Positions 13,860 through 25,300 of a stretch of 64,000 nucleotides of DNA are shown here, in pieces. The stretch spans positions 1,736,001 through 1,800,000 of the forward strand of contig CM055823.1 in the NCBI GenBank assembly GCA_029582265.1. The letters run 5' to 3'. The notes beneath the pieces are model-generated. The model ran no database searches. It was not told the origin of the DNA and saw nothing but the letters and a program-made list of their open reading frames with translations. The DNA comes from Zoroaster sp. YZ-2022 (lineage: Eukaryota; Echinodermata; Asteroidea; Forcipulatida; Zoroasteridae). A program made the position numbers and the translations under genes. Position 1 is the first letter of the stretch. Each line of letters starts with the position of its first letter.

Positions 13860-16260
13860 AGGGTTGATGATGGTTTGACTCCATCGGTTGATTTTGTGGC
13901 TTTCCTGTAAAGAGTGAATGACAACATTGAACAGGAACTCGTGAAAAATATTGTTTATGGTGGGGCATTTTTAAGAACATTTTGTGAGAAAAAATACCAG
14001 CATAATAAGCTTTTTCACAGCACTATTTCTTCTGCAAATAAAAACCCTACTTTGGTCATTGCACTTATCGGGCATTGCTGAAAAAGGAAATACGGAATAA
14101 ATGGATAGTTCTTTAGGAAAGACTTGGCACTGCTTAACCATTCTAAATTATACAAACTAAAGCTATCAGAGGTTTACGGGAATATCAGTTTCAATGACAG
14201 ACAGAAATTCTAAACAAAAGCACAGGATAAAGCAAACAAACAAAAAGTATCCAGTTTCTGGTCAAAGATTGGCTTAAAATTCAGTGTGGTTGGCGCTTTT
14301 TTTTTAAATATTTTATTCGTTTTTTGTGCCAACCAGTAAAATATGTGATGCATGTATATACGGTTAATCGAACCAGATTTAATTTCCCATACTCAAAGTA
14401 AGTGACTAAGAGAGGCCGCATACCCCTATGCTAAAAAGTCATTTAAAAAAACAGTGTGGCAGAATTCCAATTCATCCAGCAATTTTGGATGCTATCGTTT
14501 CAATGCAAAAAAAAAAAAAAAAAAAAGCAAACTAAAAATGCTGACATATTTGTTATTTGGTTTTATAATTTTTCAAATTTCTTAGTATTTTTTATATGAT
14601 TTTTGAACATTTTGTTTTTAGCATTGGATTTGCTATGAGGTTATTTTAATTAGTGGGAGAACCGGGTAGCTTAATGGTACCAGGCAATCCCAAGTCCCTA
14701 TGTAGAGACAGAGGGACTTTTATAATTGCCGGGCTGCCATTGTGGAGGTACCATGGGTGACTCTTGACCCCCTTGGCACAACTAATTGGGAAATATGAGA
14801 CAATTAAGAGATGTAGGATAATACCTTTGTGTACGTTATCTCCTGTAAGAATCTGAAAAGCCTTACATGGAGAGCCAATCCGTTGGTGCTGCAATTTCAT
14901 TGTTATGACTGTCCAGCACATCCAGTGTCGTAAATAGATCTTGGGAACTACGTGCATTGCTGGCAGTAGCCGGGGCTACATTTTGTCCGCGGCGTTGACA
15001 TCAGAACGACGCCAGGCGAAAGTACACGACGCTATGCGGAGAACATGGATATGAACCCGGAATACTAATTGGCCGGAGCTCGTAGATTGGGCGTTGGGCG
15101 TGACAGAGCTATCGTTGAACTCTTACGCACTTCTGCCTGGTGAGTAGTGTAATGTGGGGATAGGGAATGCCAACTATGTGTTTTGCCTGGTACGATAAGG
15201 ACAGTCGATTTGGGTCTGATGATGGTTTCTGCCTTTAACACGTAAGTCTCGGGCGACTTTGCCAAGCATCTTGGCTGGGCAGAAGGCATATTTCTCATCC
15301 TCTGCGGCCTGGAAGAGCAACGTATTTACACCTCGCTTGCCTCATGCTTGGGGCATTTTGGCGAAGATTTGGAAAGTCTGTGTTGGGAATGATGATCGCT
15401 TTCACGATCAGTTTCTCTTCAATCACCATACTGCATTGTTCGAAATCCGAAGGCGTCGTATGCTTTCAATTGGTCTGTGTCAAAATCAACTGTCAATTCA
15501 CTGAAATCAAGAGTTAACAACAAAAATAAAAACAAAGTTTAAAAATACTGTGAAGTGTCTAGTTCGGGAGGACTACAAGAGTACCATGAGCATCGATTTA
15601 CAGAGGTGTGATTTGACAAGTATGTAAAAATCCTGAAAAGTGCGTAGCAGGCCACAGGTCTCCTTGGTCTAGGACAAAAAGGCCCTTGAACCTCCTGGAT
15701 GTTTAGTTTTTGGAGGATTTACAGACTCTCCACATTCCCACAAACAAGAAACGCTAAGTTTGGACTTTCAAACTACTTCTCTTCTTTCCTTGGTAGCTAG
15801 CTTCTCTTCTTCGAGAAAATGTTGAGACAAAGGGAGAGGTTTGTAAAACAATGGTGAAATCAGGAAAAATCCTGAGAAGTCACAGGCCTGCATTTAGGAA
15901 TCAAACCCAGAAGTCTACGGCTTAGCCTTAAGCAAACACAAGTCAAAATAAAAGTCAATTGTGTTCATTTCAAAATAATCCTTCTAACATTCAAAGGCAC
16001 TCCATGGCTCTGCCCCTCTATATATCCAGAACCTGTTGACTGTCAGACCAGGTTTAGGTCGACCAACATGTTCTTGGTTCCTGGACTAAACTTATAGCCA
16101 GTTACAGAGACAGGGCATTTTCCTGTCTTCCTAGGCTGTGGACTCCCTACCAGAAGACCTTATCAGGAAGTACACAGTCCTTAGCGACTCAAGACTCACT
16201 TGCTTGCCTTTTACATCTAGTTGAGAATTTTCTTGTTTACATTTAGACCAGCGCCTTTGA
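13860..16260. other. No clear gene; possible eroded retroelement at 14.65-15.5 kb
   Basis: The block at 14.65-15.5 kb is richer in GC and has broken minus-strand frames (for example VLKAETIIRPKSTVLIVPGK), which recall a region between protease and RT of LTR retroelements. No catalytic motif is visible, so this is not asserted. Confidence 0.35.
15600..15890. repeat. Interspersed repeat family R1, copy 2
   Basis: It contains ggtctccttggtctaggaca, cctcctggatgtttagtttt and tggtgaaatcaggaaaaatc, as in the other copies. Confidence 0.75.
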
Positions 16261-16264
16261 ATGC

Positions 16265-16830
16265 TTTTACAGTGTACTGCACCTACAAATGCTGTGATAC
16301 AAATACTGTGATACACACGCTGTGATGCTGCATGTGATGGGTAGGCTTGGCAGGTTGTGGGACCTATAACAAAAAGGGATGGCGGAACGCATTGCCTGTG
16401 GGGACATTTTCATGTCCTCACAACATTTTCGGTCCCCACAACTGTGTCTAATAGCGATGTATGTCCCACAACTACGGTGCGTGACTTTGTGCTGCGCTGT
16501 GATACACACACTGTGATACACGCGCTGTGATACACACGCCAGATACACACGCCTGTGATACACACGCTGTGATACTGCGCTGTGATACACACGCACACAG
16601 TCACACACCGTGGTTGTGGGGACATACACTCGCTATTAGATGCAGTTGTGGGGACGAAAGCGTTGTGGGGACAGAAGAATGTCCCCACAGATACTCACGC
16701 TTCTTGCCTTCCCTTTTGTTATAGGTCCCCACAACCTTGCCAGTGCCTACCCTGTGATACACACGCTGTGATACAAATGCTGTGATACAAATGCTGCGAT
16801 ACAAATGCTGCGATACAAATGCTGTGATAA
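16265..16830. mobile_element. Foldback element with ctgtgatacacacg repeats
   Basis: Arms at about 16.28-16.49 and 16.60-16.82 kb are inverted copies: ggttgtgggacctataacaa against ttgttataggtccccacaac, and gtgtctaatagcgatgtatg against catacactcgctattagatg. The centre and outer edges are runs of tgtgatacacacgc and gctgtgatacaaat. The A/T homopolymer at 16828-16853 abuts the right edge. Confidence 0.75.
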
Positions 16831-17080
16831 AAAAAAAAAATTTTTTTTTTTTTGTATTTTCAAGGCATATACTCCACCACAAACTTTTCGGATTGCTTTT
16901 CGGATTGTGCCTCCACTGTATATTTCCTATACGTTATTTATATGTAATGTGAAGTGGAAATAAATGTTTCATTGAATTGTATTGCATTGATATTATTATT
17001 AATAAAGTCTTAAATTTGCTAGGCAGGGATATCAGGGGGCTAATTTAAGAGTTGCTTATTAGCAGATAAAATTGCTTATC

Positions 17081-17575
17081 AGAAATATTAGCTTAGCAAT
17101 ATTTCTTTGGTTACCAGCCAAACTTTCATACAAAATGTATGCATTTTAGTCGGTAGTCTGTTTTATATTACTTACCAGAAATATTAGCTTAGCAATATTT
17201 CTTTGGTTGTCAGCCAAACTTTCACACAAAATGTATGCATTTTAGTCGGTAGTCTGTTTTATATTACTTACCAGAAATATTAGCTTAGCAATATTTCTTT
17301 GGTTACCAGCCAAACTTTCATACAAAATGTATGCATTTTAGTCGGTAGTCTGTTTTATATTACTTACCAGAAATATTAGCTTAGCAATATTTCTTTGGTT
17401 ACCAGCCAAACTTTCACACAAAATTTATGCATTTTAGTCGGTAGTCTGTTTTTATATTGCTTAGCAAAAATATTTGCTTATATTTCTTTGGTTACTGTGA
17501 AACTTTCACACAAAATGTATGCATTTTAGTCGGTAGTCTGTTTTTATATTGCTTAGCAAAAATATTTGCTTAGGA
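17081..17575. repeat. 96-bp tandem repeat, about 5 units
   Basis: The unit starts agaaatattagcttagcaat and includes ggttaccagccaaactttca and gcattttagtcggtagtctg. The last units are more diverged. The array runs into a MITE end (gctctatgaaattggcccca) just 3' of the last TIR2 exon. Confidence 0.88.
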
Positions 17576-17639
17576 TAATTTTCTGCTTAATTAGAAGCTC
17601 TATGAAATTGGCCCCAAGTGAATGCCCTCTATAACCCAC

Positions 17640-17837
17640 CTTATCTTTCTCAAATACCACTTTCATCTCACTGCCCACATCTTTTCCTGCCAGCCAATCA
17701 ACGGCAGCGGTGCATGTAGTTTCTACTGCCTGGCGGAAGTTTTCACCCTTGGCATTCACCATCTTGACCTTGGTGAATTCTGCAGTTATCCCAAATATGT
17801 CTTCAATGCAGAGGGGGATAAGCTTTAGAGTAGGAGA
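17640..17837 (-). CDS. Second TIR domain (TIR2), C-terminal exon
   Basis: This 66-codon exon in phase 0 follows acceptor tttctgtcag and precedes a weak donor (gtgggt). It reads SPTLKLIPLCIEDIFGITAE, FTKVKMVNAKGENFRQAVET and TCTAAVDWLAGKDVG, ending VFEKDK. LKLIPL (the beta-D strand of a TIR) and the F..AV...C.AAVDWLAG helix are consistent with a TIR C-terminus. If the donor is not used, the frame runs on 27 residues into a MITE end (ggccccaatttcatagagct) to a stop at 17553, which would be a repeat-derived tail. No further downstream exon was recognised. Confidence 0.78.
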
Positions 17838-20800
17838 CTGACAGAAAGAAACAAAACAGTACATTGGTTTAAAAGTTTGAAAATAATTTGCCGATGCTTT
17901 CACATTCTAAACAGATACAAAACATATTTATCCCTAACCCCCTAGGTATTCTGGCTAGGAACCTTCCTGAACCCTAATCCCCTATAGGTATTCTGGCTAG
18001 GAGCCTTCCTGAACCCTAATCCCCATTAGGTATTCTGGCTAGGAACCTTCCTGAACCCTAATCCCCTATAGGTATTCTGGCTAGGAACCTTCCTGAATCC
18101 TCCAAAATCCATCAAGTGCCCTTTTTGGAAACATGTCCTTATCTTCAAAATGCACCATGCATTTCCGTTGATCTTTCATATTCAGCACTTACAGCCTGTA
18201 CTTCTTGCCAGGTAGTAATTTTGCCCCATTTGAAGAGGTGAAAGTACCAGTTTCCAACAGTGTTGAATTTACCCAAAAAGTGCCCCTTGGAGGATGTTGT
18301 AGGATTTGGGGTAGTTAGGGTTAAAGGAACCAGCTGCTTTTGTTGATAGTTTGTTTAAAATAAAATCGATGTTGTTAAACATAAATACTTTCCTACTCAA
18401 ACTAACGTTCAAACAATGATGAAACTATCCCCAGCCTGTGTCCTCCCGGTTCTCCCCAGCTTAGAATTTGGATTCCTTAAAACATGTAAAAAAAAAAAAA
18501 AGTCTGCAATGCCCATGCCCCCCCCCCCCCCCCCCCTGCCACCTCTCATCTCCAACCAAAAGAAAATCCCCCCTTGAACCAACCCTAGTTACACCGCTGG
18601 TGTCATACTTTGATAATAATAATTTTGGGCAGTTACAAAAAAGTGTCCAAGGAAAGAAAAAAAATACTCAAGTATCAGTACCAGAGCTGCATGTGTTGAC
18701 AGTTCCCAATAACTGCATCTTTACGGGCAACTTGTATTTGGCTTACAGCTGCTTCAAATGTTCTCATTTTTATTCACAGTAAAGTGCTTTATCAAGCAAT
18801 GATAATTGATTTAATTTTGCCCTACACCGACGTATGTATAGCACTGCATACTCAGTGCTTTCCGAGTGTCTGTGAAAAAAGGCGACTCGAGCGGGATTCA
18901 AACCCATGACCTCCTGCTTACTAGTGCAGATGTCTTAACCTCTACCGACCACCGAGCTTGCCAATGATGCATGGAATTTGTCAAAACGCTTCGTGTGCCG
19001 CACACAGTGCGATGCATAATGCACAGGTATGCATTCAAAATTGGTTAGTCATGGCCTGTTCAGATGGGCCGATGTTACATGGTGTGACATCATGAAAACT
19101 ATCTATTAGGGCTCAGGCGCGCTTACCTCTGAGCAATGCTTGGCCAATGCTAGGTTGTACTCCTCCTGGCAGATAGCTGAACTGGAGGTACTTGATGGAC
19201 ACCAGGCCAGCATGATACGTGAGCCATCAATGGAATGGTACAACGTCGCTGCCACGCACTACCTGCATGGACAATTGCAACCAGAGAATTGCAGTTTGTG
19301 TACTGATGTGCTTGTTTTAGTTCATTAACCCTAACCTTCCCAAATCCTCCAAAATCCTCTTTGCTAAAGTGAAGGATTTTGAAGGATTGAGGTTACATGC
19401 GACATGCTACATGCTCTTTGCTAAAGTGAAGGATTTATTGCATGGAGCAATAAACAGTGTCCACTGACCCAAGCACTGACCTTGCAATCACTACAACAAA
19501 CATGGATGTAAATGTACCATGGAAAGGCAAGTATGCCTAATAACCTCAATCCTTCAAAATCCTTCACTTTAGCAAAGAGGATTTTGGAGGATTTGGGAGG
19601 ATTTGGGAAGGTTAAGGTTAAGCTTGCTTCATTCCTTTACCAGATTTGAAAGTGACAGTTCCTGGTGGAACAGCTTCAGGAAGCAGACAAAAGAAGTGAT
19701 AACTGACAGTCCTAATACCTACAAAACAGCCACTGTGGTCTGGAACATCAATGACACTGCCACTGCTAATCCTTCACTAATTCTCCCTACACAATAGGCA
19801 GTAATCCTTTAACGGCCCTTTTGTCTGACCCAGGAGGGCCAAGTTTGGCTGGGTGCATTCAAGCATTGAACAAACTATCCTCTCAACTGTTCGACTATTG
19901 AATCGTCTTTCAATAGTTTGAAAGGGCTCAATGGCCCAGTAAGACTGTTGGCCTTTTGCTTGTTCGTTCGTTCGTTCCTTTGGTTGCCAACAAGTCAGTA
20001 CAATGGGCGATTACACAGGCAGGCTGGAAGAAAGCCAGTCTGCCTTGTCATCATCAAGGTTCATTATGCCATCAAACCCATGTTTGATGGCATCCTTTTG
20101 CTGATGGCTGAGCTGAAAGGGTAGCATTTATGGCATTCAACTCTTCACGAGACATATATCCAGATGGGATATTATCTTTTAAAGATATACATGTACTGCC
20201 CATATTTGTTCCAATTTGGAAGCAAAAAAATAGTTTTAAACGTTGAATTGCTCTTTTTTTTGGAGTAAGGAAGTTATAAGCTTTCATTTGAGACATTGAA
20301 CGAAAAAAATCCGTCAAGGATTAAGTACTACAGTAAAATAACAACTCAAATTAATCAAATGCTGGCCCATGTTTCAATCCTCAGTTTGCATGAGGGCATA
20401 TGCTGTCTTCCGATTGGCCAGCATGGCAGTCAATCAGAATCAAGGGTGTATTAAATATCACTTTTATACAGTTGCCAACATCCGAATTTCATATTATTTT
20501 TGGAGTTCGTTTAATAACGATCTTTAATGATCGACAATCAACCGACCTGTCTTCAATTCCTGTATGTCAAAGAAAAGACGGAGGTCTGGATTGAGACGTG
20601 TCAGGACCTCCACGATGTGATTGGCCCTCTCCGAGTCACAGTGGGAGTAAGAGATGAAGATGTCATACTGGATGGATGGATCCACTAGCGGCTTGGCTTT
20701 CAAGGTGACGCTGAACGACAAGACAATCTGGTGGCATGCATCGCCAATGCGATCCTGGTCACTGGACCTGTTTAATAACATTATTATTAAAATGACAATT

Positions 20801-22276
20801 TTAATAATTAAAAAATAGTAGTTATTGACCTCACCCTTTAACCCCAGCAAGATCTTACTCATATTTAGCTTACCAGAAGCTTGTTGGCAATGTTGTCCCC
20901 CTAGGATGTGATCCTTGATATACTAAATGCATGTCACAGTTACTAAAAAGTGCAGTGTTATAATCACCTTTAAGCCCCCCCCCCCCCCCCCCGGTTTAAT
21001 TTTGGTATATACCCCTCTATTTAACTTGCATATTCATGTTATTCCTTTTTCATGTAAATATTACTTTCTTATTTAAATCTATGAAGCGCCCTCTATGTCC
21101 CTTGTTGTATTTCGCGCGCTTCTTTGAATTGTGCATCATTCTGATCTTGATAAGAACTACATGTATGTGTTTTGTGTACTCTTCACCAATTACAGATAAT
21201 GACTTCTTATATCTTAGGTAAAACTTGTAGCTTTGCATGGTGAAGAGGATAAGTAAGACTAATTGCGGTGACACCATGTGAAATTCTCAATTGAGTAGTA
21301 ATTAGTTCTGAAAAGAACTGGAGGTACAACTCCACGTTTCGATCAGTATGCTCTGATCGTCCTCAGGAGAATGCCGGACTCTGGGAAATGCTGCTGCTTA
21401 AGTAGGCTGCTGGAGGATTACACGATGACGGGATGCTGGAGGATTAGTTCGTTGAGGCGTGCTACTCAATTGAGAATTGAGAATTGAGGCGTTACTACTT
21501 ATTCTTATATCTTGTTTTTCATATTTATGTATCCTTTAAAAACCATTTAAACAGAGAAAGATTGATCTAATTTCATATTAATTGTGAGGTTTTTTTTCCC
21601 CTAAATTATAAATTAAATAATTGTTTTATTAATATTAGTCATTCTGATCATGGTTGAAGAAATTATAACAATCATGTATTTTGCATACCGTTTGCCAATT
21701 ACAGATTCCGCAATAAACCAGCTAACTCATACAAGTGCTTTCCTAATACTCACTCCGTGTCCTGCATTTTTAACTAAGGGTCACACATACATTTTTGGCA
21801 ACCAACATGACCGTTTTCCTATATGAACAATGGAGTTCAATCGCCTGGCCGGGATCTACCATTTTTGCATTAGACTGCAGGTTCCTTTGAACCTGCAGTT
21901 GTTTATGCACAAATGGTATAAGCAGCTTGCAACAGCTATCTCTTTATCCAAAACTATTTCATCATACGTAACCGTTTCTTTAGGAGCTGTCCACAATTGT
22001 AAATATTTTCAGTTTGGTACTGAGAGAGCTGTGTTCAAGATGCCTCCTCCCCAGTCTTTGAAATTAATAATAATAACAATTATTAATATTATAATCCTAA
22101 AGGCTTTAGAGAGACATAGGAACATCCATTAGACTGGAATTATTACAGAAGGCGGCACTCTTAGGGACAGCAATGATTCTGTGAAAGACACTCAAGATCT
22201 ACGGCTACGGGATGTAGCTTGACTTGTACAGTGCCTTGATCTAGTTGCTAGGATATGTGCGCTTTATAAGAATCGT

Positions 22277-22332
<56 letters not shown>

Positions 22333-25300
22333 GTTGAAGTGTAGCCAGCTTTCTTTTCATGCTGTGCTTGTGCAAAATAATAATAATAATCGCTTTATTT
22401 AGTGACGGTAACTAATGATGGAGTGTCGTGGCCGAGCAGTCTAGCGCATCGGACATCGGTGCATCAAGTTCTGGTGTTGTCAGAATGTAGGTTTGAATCC
22501 AGGCCTGGCCGGTCGCAGTGCTTGTGTCCCTAAGCAAGACACTTAACCATAATTGCTTCGTCCTATGGATGGGACACTAAGCCGGAGGTCCCGTGTACTA
22601 GATTATTAAAGTAATGCATGTAAAAGAACCTAGAAGTAGAACACTTATCGTGGAAGAGTAGGGGTTTACTTCAGTGCAACAAGCACTCTTGTTTACAGGT
22701 TTCCTCAGGCTTCTTAACTGTGCTTTTGAGGGATCCATGGTTTCATTACCAGATAACAAATGTATTTAATAGTAACTATGTCACCAACAGATGATTTTCA
22801 ATATAGCCCTACCCTTGCACTGTAAGGGAGGAGTGCCAAAGTCATGGTACAGCCAAGCCTTTGAGAAGCCTGGCAAGGCCCAGGCTTTGCCCAGGCTTTG
22901 CCCAGGCCTATATAATCCCCTAGCTGAGTGCAAAAGACCCTTTACTGATGAATAGATCTGAAATAGATCTTATTGTTAAGACAGACTTGACTGACACCTC
23001 AGCTGACTTTTGTTCACAACTGCAGCCATTATAATGAGCTCTATACTTGAATGGGCTAGGCCCTCCAGAACCCCAGGTTATGTTGATTGGCAGATACTGT
23101 ATTAGGTAAAACTTGTAGCTTTGCATGGTGAGGATGATAAGTAAGACTAGGCAGGTGACACCATGTGGAATCTCAATTGAGTAGTAATTAGTTCTGAAAA
23201 GAACTGGGGGTACAACTCTGAGTTGTACCCCCAGTTCTTTTCAGAACTAATTACTACTCAATTGAGATTCCACATGGTGTCACCGCAATTAGTCTTAGAT
23301 ACTGTATTGTTACAGGATTAGGACTTAAAAAAGACCGATGAGGAGGCCTGGTAGACTGGGCCTGGCTGGGCTTCTTAAAGGCTTGACTGTACCAAGACTT
23401 TGGTCCTCCTCTCTAAGTTGAATTGAACTTCTGTTAAGAAATAATTGACCCTTTTACCTGCAATTTTTCAACAAGACTGGCAAAATCCTCTCTCCTTCAT
23501 ACTCTCAAGAAATATTTACCTGCAGTCCACGTATTGCACTTGGGTCATGTATGTAGGCAGGTTACTTTCCTCTATGTAGAACGGTGCTAACATGTTCCTG
23601 TTGGACTTTCTCGAGCAGCACAATGCAATGTTGTACTGTTCTATGCAGGACACGCATTGAAGGTAGTTGGGAGTCAGCACTGCAAACCAAAGGATGTGAT
23701 TAATTATACAGAATTAACGAGCAAAGGTTAATACATTTTTAGATTGAGAAAAGTAATGTACATGTGAGCTGAAATGTGAATATTCAGGTTTGTACAGAAC
23801 TAAAGAAAAATATGAGCACATTCCTAGATGCTTTGTTTCTTAATGACAGGGACAGTAAGAGGTCCATTTAAAAAAAAAAAATTGTTTACACAAATCGCCC
23901 CACACAAGGCCAATGGCCACTCCAAGGTGGGGCTACTTAGTCATTGAGTTGTTACAACGACTCCACACTGAAGAAACCAGCCTCTTCACTGTGCGAATAG
24001 TACTGGGAGGGGTAACTAGTCCAGAACAAGGCAGTTGTTAAACTGCCTCTGCCTCTATAAGCAATTATGGTTAAGTGTCTTGCTCAAGGACACAAGTGTC
24101 ACAGCTGGGATTCGAACCCACATTCTGCTGCTAACACCACAACTTGAGTCCGTAAGCTAGACCGCCGACCACGACACTCCACGACACTCCTTTCAGAAGA
24201 GCCCACCCTCTCGGCCACGGCTTCCCATTTTCAAAACTCAAATATAATTCTGACTTAAAATTCTTATTTAACCCCTTCATAACTTTGATACAACATACAT
24301 AAATTATTTAAAGATGACAACTACTTTTGCACGAAAGTCAGGAAAAGGTCACGACAAGACTATACGCTGAGTGACCACAGTTTTTCACAAAACTAATTTG
24401 GTGCTAAGTTGATGATGGTATGAAGCATCCCTTCAAATACAAATCTGAAACTTTCCTGTGTTCGTTTGAACTGTACATATTTCTTGATTCTTGGATGGAT
24501 GCATTTACAGAGATTTTACGACACAGGTACTTTCACTGGCTTCAAAGGGACAATATCATCACGATTAGAGCAGACTTCCAACAGGGCATGGAAACTGTGA
24601 CTGAAAATTACTGGCTCATTTATGCAGCAGCAACAGTAATATGACCTTATCATGTGGAGTATTATTTTCAGTCACTGAGTTAATCTAAAACTGGCACTCT
24701 GATTCCATGCCCTCTTGATCGCACGATACTGTCCCTTTAAGAGCTAATTTTCTACGGTTTCTGTACATACCTACTGTTAGGGCAAATTCTACCACTCAGT
24801 GTGATATCATATAGACAGGGGTGTGATTTGACAAAAGTAAAGAATCCTGAAAAATGGGTCTCCCTTTGGTCTAGAGGACAAAGTCCCCTGAACCTCCTGG
24901 ATGTTTAACTTTGGAGGACTTTTTTGGCCTGGCTTCACAAACGAAGATCTAGGAAGGCAGTGTGCGCAGAACTGGCCCCACCCTTTACACTCAAGGTTCA
25001 TCCGCCACGGCCCAGCAAGCTGGGACGGTGACAGTGAGGTCCTCGGGTCGTAGGTTTTATGTAAGAGTTTCCCTCTCTTAGGCAGATTGCCATTCAAGGC
25101 TGCAGAAGTCCGCCTCCCTTACTATTCAGACCATAGCTGGTAGGCCGCAGTGAAGAATGATCCTACTGCCGTTGGCCGGAACTGTCGCCGAGTTGACTAA
25201 ACAGAACCGCCGATAAGCACTGTTACCCAGGTAGGGAGGCTAGGGTGTACTATCACTTGCCCAAGGTGAACACCCAGGCTAGTGGAGGGAAGGAGTTGCC

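Noticed and set aside
20072..20317. Minus-strand frame just left of the TIR2 first exon
   Set aside because: No TIR features, and a proper TIR2 continuation is found at 19.13-19.26 kb.
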